Part shown: in pieces, positions 15,861 through 26,819 of the stretch
Layout: each line of letters starts with the position of its first letter
Numbering within the stretch: position 1 is the stretch's first letter
Source: an uncultured delta proteobacterium
GTDB taxonomy: Bacteria > Desulfobacterota > Desulfovibrionia > Desulfovibrionales > Desulfovibrionaceae
DNA length: 64,000 nucleotides
Assembly: GCA_903843965.1 (NCBI GenBank)
Contig: CAIMRY010000040.1
Span: forward strand, 1 to 64,000
Direction: 5' to 3'
Made by a program: the position numbers and the translations under genes
Notes under the pieces: generated by a model
Databases searched by the model: none
The model's input: the letters and a program-made list of their open reading frames with translations, nothing else
What the model was told of the DNA's origin: nothing

Positions 15861-16978
15861 AAGCGATTCTGGCCCTTGAAGATGGCGCCTGGTTCGAGGG
15901 AACCTCCTTCACCGGCCCCGGCGAGTCCGGCGGCGAGGCCATCTTCAACACCGGCATGACCGGCTACCAGGAAATCCTGACCGACCCCTCCTACGTGGGC
16001 CAGATGGTCTGCATGACCTACCCGCTCATCGGCAACTACGGGGTCAACCCCAAGGACGCGGAGTCGCACAAGATCGGCGCGGAGGCCCTCATCGTCAAGG
16101 AATGCTGCAAGGAGCCCAGCAACTGGCAGGCCACCCAGTCCCTGCCGGACTACCTCATGGCCGCCGGGGTCATGGGCATCGAGGGCATCGACACCCGCGC
16201 CCTGACCCGCCATTTGCGCATCCACGGGGCCATGCGCGGCCTCATCTCCACCAGCGAGCTCGACCCGGCCAGGCTCTCGGCCCGGGCCAAGGCCCTGCCC
16301 AGCATGGAGGGCCTGAACCTGGCCGACGCCGTGAGCGCCAAGATGCCCTACCGCTGGACCGGCGCCACCACGCAGGACGTGGACCTGAAGACCTTTGCCT
16401 GGACCGGCAGCGGCCCGAAGCTCGTGGTCTACGACTTCGGCGTGAAGTGGAACATCCTGCGCTTATTGGCCGGGCAGGGGTTCGACCTGCTGGTCGTGCC
16501 CTCGGACTGCACCCACCAGCAGGTGGCGCAGCTCAAGCCCGACGCCGTGTTTTTATCAAACGGCCCCGGCGACCCGGCCGTGGTGACCAACGCCATCGAG
16601 GCCACCAGGGTCTTTGCCGACAAATACCCGGTGGCGGGCATCTGCCTGGGACACCAGATCATGGGCCTGGCCCTGGGCGGCAAGACGTTCAAGCTCAAGT
16701 TCGGCCACCACGGCTGCAACAACCCGGTGCTGGACGTGGAGTCCGGCAGGATCGAGATATCCTCCCAGAACCACGGCTTCTGCGTGGACATCGACCACCT
16801 GCCGGAACTCAAGATCACGCACAGGAACCTGAACGACCAGACCCTGGAAGGCTTCGCCCACCGCGAAAAGCCGCTCATCGCCATCCAGTTCCATCCCGAG
16901 GCCGCGCCAGGCCCGCACGACAGCGCCTGTTTCTTCCAGCGCTTCCGCGAACTGGTGCGCTCATCCACAGGCAAGTAA
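15857..16978 (+). CDS. carA: Carbamoyl-phosphate synthase small subunit
   Basis: A 373-aa glutaminase subunit that feeds ammonia to CarB for carbamoyl phosphate, used in pyrimidine and arginine synthesis. The N-terminal CarA domain has [30 protein letters not shown] and [15 protein letters not shown]. The C-terminal class I amidotransferase domain has LSNGPGDP, the nucleophile Cys263 in GICLGHQ, and [10 protein letters not shown]. It overlaps kdsB at ATGA. carB is not in the window. Confidence 0.97.
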   Translation: MKAILALEDGAWFEGTSFTGPGESGGEAIFNTGMTGYQEILTDPSYVGQMVCMTYPLIGNYGVNPKDAESHKIGAEALIVKECCKEPSNWQATQSLPDYLMAAGVMGIEGIDTRALTRHLRIHGAMRGLISTSELDPARLSARAKALPSMEGLNLADAVSAKMPYRWTGATTQDVDLKTFAWTGSGPKLVVYDFGVKWNILRLLAGQGFDLLVVPSDCTHQQVAQLKPDAVFLSNGPGDPAVVTNAIEATRVFADKYPVAGICLGHQIMGLALGGKTFKLKFGHHGCNNPVLDVESGRIEISSQNHGFCVDIDHLPELKITHRNLNDQTLEGFAHREKPLIAIQFHPEAAPGPHDSACFFQRFRELVRSSTGK

Positions 16979-17017
16979 GGGAGCACGCACGCCCCCGCCA
17001 ACGTTGAGGAGCAGAGC

Positions 17018-17824
17018 ATGTCCGGGGAACTCACCAAAGCGCGCCAGAAGCTGTCGAGCATCAACTCCAGCCTCAAGATGGGCAAGTACATGACTGCGGC
17101 CCAGGCCCTCAACGACGCCATCGTCCTGCGGTTGAGCGCCCAGGTCATGAAGAGCGAACGCGACGAGTTCGCCCAGAAGCTCTCCGACGCAGTTTATTAC
17201 ATGAACAACAACAAAGAGCTGCGCAAGGTCTTTCCCCTGGAGTTGAGCTACGTCCCGGGCGAAGAAAAGAAGCTCCTGGAGCAGATCTTCGAGATGCGCA
17301 AGCTCCTCCAGGAGGACGTGAACGAGAACGCCCAGAAGGACCTTGCGGCCCTGGAGAGCAGCAGGGCGACCGAACTGGACCGGGGCTCGGAACTCCTGGA
17401 AGGGAATCAGTTCGACCTGGCCAAGCAGGTCTTCGACGCCCTGGTCGCCGAGTACGCGGGCGACGCCGAGCTCAAGGCCGACGTGGCCGAACGCTACCAG
17501 CGGGTGGGCCTGAACGAGAACGCCGTGGGCTACCTGAGCACGGCCATCAAGGAATCGCCCAACTCCCTGCACCTGTACAACCGCATCGGCATCGTGCTGC
17601 GCAAGATGCAGGACTTCCAGAGCGCCGAGAACTATTACCTCAAGGCCCTGGAGCTGACCCAGGCCGACGAGTACCTCTACTTCAACCTGGGGCGGCTGTA
17701 CTTCGACTGGCAGCGCTGGGACAAGACGGCCGAGGCCGCGCTAAGCGCCCTGGGCCTGAATCCGGGCTTCCAGGAGGCCAGGAAGCTGCTGGCCTACGCC
17801 CAGAAAAAGCTGACCGGGGCGTAG
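17018..17824 (+). CDS. TPR-repeat protein
   Basis: A 268-aa soluble protein. The first 120 residues are charged and helical (KARQKLSSINSSLKMGKYMTAAQALNDA...EEKKLLEQIFEMRKLLQEDV). Three to four tetratricopeptide repeats fill residues about 130-260 (GSELLEGNQFDLAKQVFDALV, ERYQRVGLNENAVGYLSTAI, LYNRIGIVLRKMQDFQSAENYYLKAL, YFNLGRLYFDWQRWDKTAEAAL). There is no signal peptide. It lies 39 nt after carA and 37 nt before the FAD protein, so it probably belongs to the same transcript. A protein-protein adaptor role is likely. Confidence 0.8.
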   Translation: MSGELTKARQKLSSINSSLKMGKYMTAAQALNDAIVLRLSAQVMKSERDEFAQKLSDAVYYMNNNKELRKVFPLELSYVPGEEKKLLEQIFEMRKLLQEDVNENAQKDLAALESSRATELDRGSELLEGNQFDLAKQVFDALVAEYAGDAELKADVAERYQRVGLNENAVGYLSTAIKESPNSLHLYNRIGIVLRKMQDFQSAENYYLKALELTQADEYLYFNLGRLYFDWQRWDKTAEAALSALGLNPGFQEARKLLAYAQKKLTGA

Positions 17825-17861
17825 GAACCGCCCGCGCCGTCTGAACGGCGAGGAGGCCCCC

Positions 17862-19319
17862 GTGCGCCACGCCCGACCCAAGCCCACCATCCTTGAGACC
17901 GACATCCTCGTGCTCGGCGCTGGCCTGGCTGGCCTGCGCGCGGCCCTGGCCGCCAGGGAGTCCGCTCCGGGCCTGCGCGTGGCCCTGATCAGCCCGCGCG
18001 CGCGGCCCTCTGGCTCGTCCTTTGCCAACCGCAACAACGCCCTGGGCATGCAGGCCCCCACCCCGGACCAGGCCGACGCCTTTGTGGCCGAGATCCTGCG
18101 CCTGGCCGCGCCCGGCCTGGCGCTGCCGCAGCTTGCCCGGGCCCTGGCCCAGGACGCCCCGGCCTGCCTGGACTTCCTGCTCGGCCTCGGCCTTGGCTTC
18201 CGCCGCGAACCGTCCGGCAACCTTCAGTTGTTTCCAGGATGTTTCAGCAGCGCCCCACGGGCCGTTGTTTTCGACGGCCTGGCCAGCGCCCACGGGGCCC
18301 TCATGGCCCGTGCGCGGTCCCTCGGCGTGGAGATGCTTTACGGCTTCGAGGCCTTGGCCCTGGCGCAAAAGGAACCCGGCGCGCGGGTTAACGGCGCGCT
18401 GCTCTGCGCCCTGCGCAGGAACGGGGGCGCCAGGCAGACCCTGGCCGTGCGCGCGCGCTGCGTGGTGGCGGCCCTGGGCGGCCCGGCCCCGCTCTTCGCC
18501 CGGCGCATCTGCGGCCCTGGCGGATCGGGCCTGGGCTATGGCCTGCTGGCCAGCGCCGGGGCCCGGCTGGCGAACACGGAGTTCCTGCAATGGTTCTGGG
18601 TGGAGGCCAAAAGCCTGGCCTTCGTGAATCCGGGCGAGCTGGTCTGGCCGCCTCAACTGCAGCATTTGGCGCAGGCCCGGCTGACGCACTGCCCCATGGC
18701 CAACGGCCCGGATATCGCCGATGTGGCCCTGGACCTGGACCTGCTTGCGCGGCTGGGGCCGGGCGGTGTGGTCCACGCCGAGCACCGGGAGCGCGGCCCG
18801 CTATACTTGGCGCTGGCCGCCCACGCGGGCAACGGCGGCGCGCTCATCGGCCTCCAGGGCCGCACCAGCGTGCCCGGCCTTTTCGCCTGCGGGGAATGCG
18901 CCACAGGCATGCACGGGGCCAATCGCCTGGGCGGGGGCATGGTGCTCTCGGCCCTGGTCTTTGGCGCGCGCGCGGGCCGGGCTGCGGCCCAGGAGGCGAA
19001 CCAGGAAGCGGCCGGGTTGGAGCCCGGCGGCAGAAAGGACAACGCCGCGCCGGACGAGGGCATTGCAGGGTTGGACATGGCGGAAGCTCACCGGGGGAGC
19101 GCCGAGATGCTGCGCTGGCTCCGGTCGGGCATGCAGCGCTACGGCCCGCCGCAGGCCGTCCTAGAGGCAACAAGACAGCAGGTCAGAAGTCAGGCCCTGC
19201 AGGACTTTGTGGCCAGGCTGCGGAACATCGCGGAACAAACCCGGCCCGGCGCCGGACAGCGGGAACGCCTGCTGGCCCGTTCAGCCCTGGCCGTGCTGGA
19301 CCCGGAAGAACCGGCGTAG
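17862..19319 (+). CDS. FAD-binding protein of the fumarate reductase/NadB superfamily
   Basis: A 485-aa flavoprotein. It has an N-terminal dinucleotide fold (DILVLGAGLAGLRAALAA) and a C-terminal FAD-closing motif, VPGLFACGECATGMHGANRLGGGMVLSALVFGARAG, as in the flavoproteins of succinate dehydrogenase/fumarate reductase and L-aspartate oxidase. Between them the usual substrate-domain motifs are weak; where an HT-x-AAxGG-type segment is expected it reads SFANRNNALGMQAP. It is therefore an uncharacterised paralogue, not a confident NadB. nadD lies convergent 6 nt away, but on the other strand. GTG 17862 has GAGGAG upstream. Confidence 0.75.
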   Translation: MRHARPKPTILETDILVLGAGLAGLRAALAARESAPGLRVALISPRARPSGSSFANRNNALGMQAPTPDQADAFVAEILRLAAPGLALPQLARALAQDAPACLDFLLGLGLGFRREPSGNLQLFPGCFSSAPRAVVFDGLASAHGALMARARSLGVEMLYGFEALALAQKEPGARVNGALLCALRRNGGARQTLAVRARCVVAALGGPAPLFARRICGPGGSGLGYGLLASAGARLANTEFLQWFWVEAKSLAFVNPGELVWPPQLQHLAQARLTHCPMANGPDIADVALDLDLLARLGPGGVVHAEHRERGPLYLALAAHAGNGGALIGLQGRTSVPGLFACGECATGMHGANRLGGGMVLSALVFGARAGRAAAQEANQEAAGLEPGGRKDNAAPDEGIAGLDMAEAHRGSAEMLRWLRSGMQRYGPPQAVLEATRQQVRSQALQDFVARLRNIAEQTRPGAGQRERLLARSALAVLDPEEPA

Positions 19320-19325
19320 CCTCCG

Positions 19326-19994
19326 CTAAAGTTCGGCCCGGTGGCCCCAGGCCAGCTCATAGGCCGCGCCGCCGCGCTCCAGGACCTCCTCGGCCACGGA
19401 CGGCACGAGCATGGCCAGGCAGCGGCGTTCGCGCCAGCGCTTGCGGATGTCCGTGGCGGAAACCTCCAGCACCGGCATGCCCACGGTGATCAGCCTGGTG
19501 CCGGAGGCGAAAAGCATCCGGCCAAAGCCCGTGCGCTCCGTTCCGGGCCAGGTCTCCTCGGCAAAGGCGGCCAGGCTCTGGCCGTCCACGCCCTGGCGCA
19601 GCACCACCACAAGGGAGCACAGGTGCGGAATCTCCAGCCCCCGGTGCCACTTGGGCAGGGCCATGAAGGACTCGCTGCCCATGATGAAGTGCAGGTCGTC
19701 GCCGGGCATCTTCGCGCGCAGGGCGGTCAGGGTGTCCACGCTGTAGGAGGGGCCGGGCCGCGTGCCCTCGATGCCGCTGGCCGAAAGCCGGGGCACGCCG
19801 CGCACGGCCAGCTCCACCAGCCGCAGACGGTGGGCGAAGGGCAGCATGCCCTCGGCAGGCTTGTGCGGGGGTTCGCCCGCAGGCATGAGCAGCACGCGCT
19901 CCAGGCCCACGGCCTCTCTCGCCTCCACGGCCATGCGCATGTGTCCGGCGTGGATGGGGTTAAAACTGCCCCCAAGGATTCCAATCTTGGCCAT
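19326..19994 (-). CDS. nadD: Nicotinate-nucleotide adenylyltransferase
   Basis: A 222-aa enzyme that adenylates nicotinate mononucleotide to deamido-NAD. It has GILGGSFNPIHAGHMRMA (GGSFxPxHxGH), the GEPPHKP loop, SYSVDTL, IMGSESF and the C-terminal VSATDIRKR (ISSTxIR variant). ATG 19994 gives the family start; the upstream extension is not conserved. It follows proA by 90 nt, the common proA-nadD operon order. Confidence 0.95.
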   Translation of the reverse strand: MAKIGILGGSFNPIHAGHMRMAVEAREAVGLERVLLMPAGEPPHKPAEGMLPFAHRLRLVELAVRGVPRLSASGIEGTRPGPSYSVDTLTALRAKMPGDDLHFIMGSESFMALPKWHRGLEIPHLCSLVVVLRQGVDGQSLAAFAEETWPGTERTGFGRMLFASGTRLITVGMPVLEVSATDIRKRWRERRCLAMLVPSVAEEVLERGGAAYELAWGHRAEL

Positions 19995-20084
19995 GATGCG
20001 TGTCTGTCCTTTGTCTGTCTGCCCGCTCTGCACGCTTGGGCGCCACAGGCCGAGCTGGGGCCGGGGCGCGAGACCTCAATGAAT

Positions 20085-21356
20085 CTATTGCCGTATCTGG
20101 CCCTGGCCCAGAACCACGAACTTGGCGCTGGTGAGTTCGCGCACGCCCATGGGGCCGTAGGCATGAAGCTTGGTGGTGGAGATGCCCACCTCGGCCCCCA
20201 GGCCCAGCTCCCCACCGTCGTTCAGCCGCGTGCTCGCGTTCACCGCGACCATGCTGGCGTCAGCCTCGCGGGTGAAGCGCAGGGCGTTGGCGTAGTTCTC
20301 GGTCAGGATGGCCTCGGTGTGGTTGGAGCCGTACTGGGCGATGTGCTCCAGGGCCTCGTCCAGGTCGGCCACAACCTTCACGGCCAGGGTCAGGTTCAGG
20401 AACTCACAGCCCCAGTCGGCCTGGGTGGCGGCCTTGGCCTTTACGCCCGCGATGGGCTCCATGAGCGCCAGCGAGGCTGGGCAGCAGCGGAACTCGACGC
20501 CCGCCTCGCCCAGCTTTTTGGCCACCTGGGGCAAAAGCTTCCCGGCCACGGCCTGGTGCGCCAGCACGCATTCGAGCGCGTTGCAGGTGCCGGGGCGCTG
20601 GACCTTGCCGTTGTGGATGATGACCACGGCGCGCGCCAGGTCGGCGCTCTCGTCCACAAAGGTGTGGCACACGCCCTTGTAGTGCTTGAGCACGGGCATG
20701 GAGGCCTGCTCCACCACAGCGCGGATCAGCCCCTCGCCCCCGCGCGGGATGACCACGTCGATGAATTCGTCGAGCTTGAGCAATGCGCTCACGGCCTCGC
20801 GGTCCGTGGTCGGCGGCACCTGCACGCAGCCCCTAGGCAGCCCGGCGGTCTCCAGGGCTTGGTGAATGAGCGCGGTCAGGGCCTCGATGGAGTGAAAAGC
20901 CTCGCTGCCGCCGCGCAGGATGGCCGCATTGCCGCTTTTGATGCACAGCACGGCGGCGTCCACTGCGGCGTTGGGCCGGGACTCGAAGATCATGGCCACC
21001 ACGCCCAGCGGCACGCGCATTCGGCCCACGAGCATGCCGTTGGGCCGCTTCTTCATGCCCTCGATCTCGCCCACGGGGTCGCTCATGGCCGCCACCTCGC
21101 GGCAGCCCTGGACCATGGAGTCCAGAACGCCCTGGCTGATGGTCAGGCGGTCGAGCTTGGCGCTGTCCAAGCCGTTTTTCTGCGCGGCGTCCAGGTCCTT
21201 CCTGTTGGCGGCGAAGACGGCTGCGGCGTTCTGTTCCAGCAGCCCGGCCAGGTTCAGCAGGGCCTGCTGCCGGACGCCGCCCTCGGCGCTCGCCAGCTTG
21301 CGCGAGGCGGCCTTGGCGTCCTTGGCGAGGGTGCGCATCTGCGCGGCGATGGTCAT
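20085..21356 (-). CDS. proA: Gamma-glutamyl phosphate reductase
   Basis: A 423-aa NADPH-dependent aldehyde-dehydrogenase-fold enzyme that makes glutamate-5-semialdehyde in proline synthesis. Signatures: PLGVVAMIFESRPN, GGSEAFHSI, DVVIPRGG, the catalytic cysteine in VQRPGTCNALECVLAH, and STRLNDGGELGLGAEVGISTTKLHAYGPMG. ATG 21356 fits the family. A possible promoter is TTGACT-N17-TAGCAA on the minus strand, about 21497-21470. It is followed by nadD. Confidence 0.96.
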   Translation of the reverse strand: MTIAAQMRTLAKDAKAASRKLASAEGGVRQQALLNLAGLLEQNAAAVFAANRKDLDAAQKNGLDSAKLDRLTISQGVLDSMVQGCREVAAMSDPVGEIEGMKKRPNGMLVGRMRVPLGVVAMIFESRPNAAVDAAVLCIKSGNAAILRGGSEAFHSIEALTALIHQALETAGLPRGCVQVPPTTDREAVSALLKLDEFIDVVIPRGGEGLIRAVVEQASMPVLKHYKGVCHTFVDESADLARAVVIIHNGKVQRPGTCNALECVLAHQAVAGKLLPQVAKKLGEAGVEFRCCPASLALMEPIAGVKAKAATQADWGCEFLNLTLAVKVVADLDEALEHIAQYGSNHTEAILTENYANALRFTREADASMVAVNASTRLNDGGELGLGAEVGISTTKLHAYGPMGVRELTSAKFVVLGQGQIRQ

Positions 21357-21605
21357 GGCCTGACTCCTTGCTTGCCTGGGCAACCAGACGTTGACGTCAC
21401 ATTTCTTGTGGCGGGAATTTCGCCAGGCCCTGACCTGACCAATTCCCTCCCTATGTTCCAACCTTTTTTGCTACCCCCGCAGGGCCCCCAAGTCAATCTT
21501 GTCAGGAATGCCTCTCCGCTGGCACCAGCCCGGCCCCACAACCTACTGATTTACCAATTTATTGGAATGCAACACAAAAAATGTCGCCGGGGGGTATCTT
21601 CCCCT

Positions 21606-21634
21606 TTGACCTGTTTGACATTTTTGCGTAAACA
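21606..21634 (+). promoter_or_regulatory. Promoter upstream of the YfgM-like gene and iorAB
   Basis: TTGACC (21606-21611), a 17-nt spacer and TAAACA (21629-21634). It sits in an AT-rich island within the 352-nt gap 21357-21708, which otherwise holds only the putative proA promoter. The predicted start is about 68 nt before ATG 21709. Confidence 0.55.
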
Positions 21635-21708
21635 TTTTCCGCCCGGACGCGGATGCGCACCAAAGGACTTTGAACGCAAGCGAACACGCCTGTAAGGAGT
21701 TTCCCCGC

Positions 21709-22404
21709 ATGGATGAGAAGAAAAACCAGGACCCGGCGCAGCAGGCCCTCACCCCCGGCGTCATCGAGCAGTTGGAGCAGATGAAGAACACCGCGCCCGA
21801 CGACACGGCGCAACGCCTCCTCGACTTCCTGGTGGACAACCTGAAGTCCATCGCCCTGGGCTGCGGCGTGCTGGTTCTGGCCGTGGGCATCTATGCCGGG
21901 GTGAGCCACTGGCGCACCAGCCAGGCAGGCAAGGCCGCCGATGCCCTGGGCGTCATCCTGATCCAGAAGACCGAGCCCAAGGCCCGCGTGGACGCGCTGG
22001 AGGCCTTCCTCAAGGACGCGCCCGGACCCCTGCGGCCCACGGTGCTTTTGGAGCTGGCCGCCAGCGCCATGGTCAGCAAACAGTACGCCAAGGCGAGCAC
22101 GGCCTGGGCCGAGCTTGAGGGCTCGTCCTCCCCGGACATGAAGGTCATCGCCGGCATCGGCCACGCCAAGAGCCTGCTCCTGGAGGGCAAGGCCCCGGAG
22201 GCCCTGACCCTGCTCAAGGCGCTGAAGGCCAACTCGCCCCAGTCCTACGCCATGCCCGTCACCCGGCAGCTGGCCGTGGCGGCGGAGCAGGCCGGAGACG
22301 CCAAGACCGCCCTGGAGGCCTACACCGAGCTGGCCACCAAGGCCGACGGCCCCGGCAAGCCCTACTTCGAGTTCAAGGCCAACCAGCTCAAGGCGAAGAG
22401 TTAG
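21709..22404 (+). CDS. YfgM-like TPR membrane protein
   Basis: A 231-aa protein with a charged cytoplasmic N terminus (MDEKKNQDPAQQ), one membrane helix at about residues 46-66 (SIALGCGVLVLAVGIYAGV) and a TPR-containing exported part. This is the layout of YfgM, an ancillary SecYEG/periplasmic chaperone partner. ATG 21709 follows AAGGAG. It lies 14 nt before iorA and is probably cotranscribed with it. The family assignment rests on architecture and the YAGVSHWRTSQAGKAADAL-type juxtamembrane segment. Confidence 0.75.
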   Translation: MDEKKNQDPAQQALTPGVIEQLEQMKNTAPDDTAQRLLDFLVDNLKSIALGCGVLVLAVGIYAGVSHWRTSQAGKAADALGVILIQKTEPKARVDALEAFLKDAPGPLRPTVLLELAASAMVSKQYAKASTAWAELEGSSSPDMKVIAGIGHAKSLLLEGKAPEALTLLKALKANSPQSYAMPVTRQLAVAAEQAGDAKTALEAYTELATKADGPGKPYFEFKANQLKAKS

Positions 22405-22418
22405 AAGGACACCCCCCC

Positions 22419-24323
22419 ATGGCAAGCCCGCTCATCTCCGGCACCCCCGGCCAGACGCACCTGCTCCTCGGCAACGAGGCCATCGTGCGCGGGGCCGTCG
22501 AGGCCGGCATCCAGTTCATCAGCTGCTATCCCGGCACGCCCTCCTCCGAGGTGCCGGACACCTTCTTCCGCCTCGCCCCGGAGGGCGCGTACACCTTCGA
22601 ATACTCCGTGAACGAGAAGGTGGCCCTGGAGATCGGCGGCGGCGCAACCCTGGCCGGGGCCCTGACCCTGGTGACCATGAAGCACGTGGGCGTCAACGTG
22701 GCCGCCGATCCGCTTCTGACCCTGGCCTACACCGGCGCGCCCGGAGGCCTGGTGCTCTTAAGCGCGGACGATCCGGGCTGCCATTCCAGCCAGAACGAGC
22801 AGGACAACCGCATCTACGCCCGCCTGGCCGGGCTGCCCTGCCTGGAGCCCGCCACAGCCCAGGAGGCCAAGGACATGACTGCGGCCGCGCTTGCGCTCTC
22901 GCGCGAGCTGGGCGCCCCGGTGCTCTTGCGCACCACCACCCGCGTGAACCACCTGCGCGGCCCGGTGACCCTGGCCGAGCCCTTGGTGCTGCCCGCGCCG
23001 GTCGGCTTCCAAAAAAACGCCTCGCGCTTCGTGCCCATCCCGGCCTTTGCACGGCCCATGCACCTGCGCCTGCTGGCCCTGCTGGAAACCCTGCGCGACC
23101 GGGCCGACAGCTCGCCCTTCAACACCATCTCCGGCGCGGGCACGGTTGGCGTGGTGGCCTCGGGCATCAGCCGGGCCTACCTGGCCGACGCGCTGCAGGA
23201 GAACAGCCTGGAGGGCCAGGTCAAGGTCCTGGACCTGGGCTTCACCTATCCGCTGCCGGAAAAGCTCATCGAAATTTTCATGACCGGCCTGTCGACCCTG
23301 CTCGTGCTGGAAGAGCTGGAGCCGGTGCTGGAGACCGAGATCCGCGCCCTGGCCCAAAAGCTCGGCCTTTCGCTGACCATCATCGGCAAGATGCCCGGCG
23401 GCAAGACGCCCGGCCACCTGCCGCGTTTTGGCGAGTTCAGCGTGGGTCTGGTGTCCGCAGCCCTGCGCAGCGTGCTGGGCCTGCCCGCCAAGACCGTCGC
23501 GGCCTGCCAGGCCGACACCACCGACGCCAACGTCTGCGGCCCCCTGGCCAACAGGCCGCCCAACCTCTGCGCCGGGTGCCCGCACCGCGCCACCTACCTG
23601 GCCGTGCGCAAGGTCTACGGCGACGCGGCCATCTACTCCTCGGACATCGGCTGCTACACGCTGGGCATCCTGCCGCCGCTTCGGGCCGCAGACTTTCTCT
23701 TGTGCATGGGCTCCAGCATCTCCGCCGGGTCCGGCGTGGCCAAGGCCTCCTCTCATCTGAAGAACCAGGACGTCATCGCCTTCATCGGCGACTCCACCTT
23801 CTTCCACTCCGGCATCACCGGCCTGGTCAACGCCCTGTTCAACCGGCACAACCTGCTGGTCTGCATCCTGGACAACCGCACCACGGCCATGACCGGGCAC
23901 CAGCCCAACCCCGGCGTGGACAAAACCAACCAGGGCGACAACCCCGTGCGCGTGGACATCGAGAAGCTGGTGGCGGGGCTCGGCATCGAGCACTTCCGCA
24001 AGGTCAACCCGCTGAACCACAAGGCCACGCTCAAGGCCATCGAGGAATTAAAAGGGCTCACCGGCGTGCGCGTGCTCCTGGCCGAGGAGCCCTGCCCGCT
24101 CTTCGCCCGGCGCGCCTACGGCAAGAAGCAGACCCAGGTGGCCTACGTGGCCGAATCCTGCGGCGAAAAGGGCGACTGCGGCGACTGCCTGGACATCCTG
24201 GCCTGCCCGGCCTTCTACAAGGACGGCGGCAAGGTCGCCATCGACCCGCTGCTCTGCTCCGGCTGCATGCTCTGCCTGCAGCTCTGCCCGAACATCAAGG
24301 CCCGCAAGGGGGACACGAAATGA
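22419..24323 (+). CDS. iorA: Indolepyruvate ferredoxin oxidoreductase, alpha subunit
   Basis: A 634-aa thiamine-diphosphate and Fe-S subunit of IOR. With IorB it oxidatively decarboxylates arylpyruvates to aryl-CoA and reduces ferredoxin. The N-terminal pyrimidine domain has GNEAIVRGAVEAGIQFISCYPGTPSSE. The ThDP pyrophosphate domain has GCPHRATYLA, SDIGCYTLG and GDSTFFHSGITGLVNALFN. The C terminus carries cysteines for [4Fe-4S] clusters (CGDCLDILACP and CSGCMLCLQLCPNIKA). Its stop overlaps iorB at ATGA. Confidence 0.95.
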   Translation: MASPLISGTPGQTHLLLGNEAIVRGAVEAGIQFISCYPGTPSSEVPDTFFRLAPEGAYTFEYSVNEKVALEIGGGATLAGALTLVTMKHVGVNVAADPLLTLAYTGAPGGLVLLSADDPGCHSSQNEQDNRIYARLAGLPCLEPATAQEAKDMTAAALALSRELGAPVLLRTTTRVNHLRGPVTLAEPLVLPAPVGFQKNASRFVPIPAFARPMHLRLLALLETLRDRADSSPFNTISGAGTVGVVASGISRAYLADALQENSLEGQVKVLDLGFTYPLPEKLIEIFMTGLSTLLVLEELEPVLETEIRALAQKLGLSLTIIGKMPGGKTPGHLPRFGEFSVGLVSAALRSVLGLPAKTVAACQADTTDANVCGPLANRPPNLCAGCPHRATYLAVRKVYGDAAIYSSDIGCYTLGILPPLRAADFLLCMGSSISAGSGVAKASSHLKNQDVIAFIGDSTFFHSGITGLVNALFNRHNLLVCILDNRTTAMTGHQPNPGVDKTNQGDNPVRVDIEKLVAGLGIEHFRKVNPLNHKATLKAIEELKGLTGVRVLLAEEPCPLFARRAYGKKQTQVAYVAESCGEKGDCGDCLDILACPAFYKDGGKVAIDPLLCSGCMLCLQLCPNIKARKGDTK

Positions 24324-24919
24324 GCGCCCTTCCGCAGACCCGCCTGCGCATCTTCATGACCGGCGTGGGCGGACAGGGCACCCTCACGGCCACCACGCTG
24401 CTGGCCCGCACAGCCCTGGCCGCAGGCCTGCCCGTGACCTCCGGGGAGATCCACGGCATGGCCCAGCGCGGCGGCGTGGTCGAGTCGACCCTGCTCATCG
24501 GCTGCAAGAGCCCCAAGATCGGCCCGGGCGAGGCCGACATCCTGCTCGGCTTCGAGCCGCTGGAGACCCTGCGCGCGCTCAGCTACCTGAAACCCGGCGG
24601 GCTGGTGCTCTCCAGCACCGAGTACCTGCCGCCGCTGTCCGTGGCCTGCGGACGCGAGGCCAGCCCGGACATCGAGGCCATCAAGGCCAAGGTGGCCGCC
24701 TGCGCGGGCCAGGCCCGCTTTTTGCCCTGCCGCAGCCTGGGCCTGCAGGCCGGGGCGGTGCAGAGCGGCAACATCGCCCTGCTCGGCGCGCTGTGCGCCA
24801 TGGGCGCCCTGCCCTTCGGGCTGGACGTTCTGGCCGACACCGTGCGCGCCACCATGAAGCCCACGGTGGCCGAGGTGAACATCAAGGCCATGGAACTGGG
24901 AGCCGCGTACCCGGCCTAG
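24320..24919 (+). CDS. iorB: Indolepyruvate ferredoxin oxidoreductase, beta subunit
   Basis: A 199-aa gamma/beta-type subunit of 2-oxoacid:ferredoxin oxidoreductases. The hallmark is the N-terminal GVGGQGTLTATTLLARTALAAGL, then EIHGMAQRGGVV and the C-terminal PTVAEVNIKAMELG. Start ATG 24320 overlaps the iorA stop, so the two are translationally coupled. A larger open frame on this strand from 23576 is out of frame with iorA and is only a shadow upstream of 24320. Confidence 0.95.
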   Translation: MSALPQTRLRIFMTGVGGQGTLTATTLLARTALAAGLPVTSGEIHGMAQRGGVVESTLLIGCKSPKIGPGEADILLGFEPLETLRALSYLKPGGLVLSSTEYLPPLSVACGREASPDIEAIKAKVAACAGQARFLPCRSLGLQAGAVQSGNIALLGALCAMGALPFGLDVLADTVRATMKPTVAEVNIKAMELGAAYPA

Positions 24920-24947
24920 GGCCGCGCGCGTCGTTTTAGGATACCCG

Positions 24948-26519
<1,572 letters not shown>

Positions 26520-26819
26520 CCCGCCTTCCTGGCCGTCGAGGCGCGTCGCCCCAAAGTCGGGCAGGAGCCGGGACCCGGCTGTCGGCCCTGTCGCCTGCTT
26601 TTCCTGGCCGTTCCCCCGTGCCTCGGCCGATGCGCCGTGACCGCTGCTCCTGTCGCGGAGCCCCCTGGAAGTTCGTCCGCCAGCGGCGCTGGGGCTAGGT
26701 CCATGCCGGACCAGGACCGCTGCTCCGCCGCCCCGCCCGCTTGATTGACGCTGCGCGCCAGGCCAACTACAAGGGCCGCATGGTCAAGAAAGCCCCACTC
26801 AACGCCAGGACGGCCCGGC
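26520..26819 (+). other. Intergenic region without recognisable features
   Basis: About 300 nt between the sigma54 activator and the phosphatase gene. The open frames here are GC-driven and lack a ribosome-binding site or any family resemblance. I see no terminator or operator. Confidence 0.5.

Noticed and set aside
19341-21695. A 784-aa plus-strand open frame opposite nadD and proA
   Set aside because: It is a complement of two well-supported genes, with the same biased composition, and it spans their intergenic gap.
23576-24919. 447-aa frame ending with IorB
   Set aside because: Only the part from 24320 is IorB. The rest is an out-of-frame shadow of iorA.
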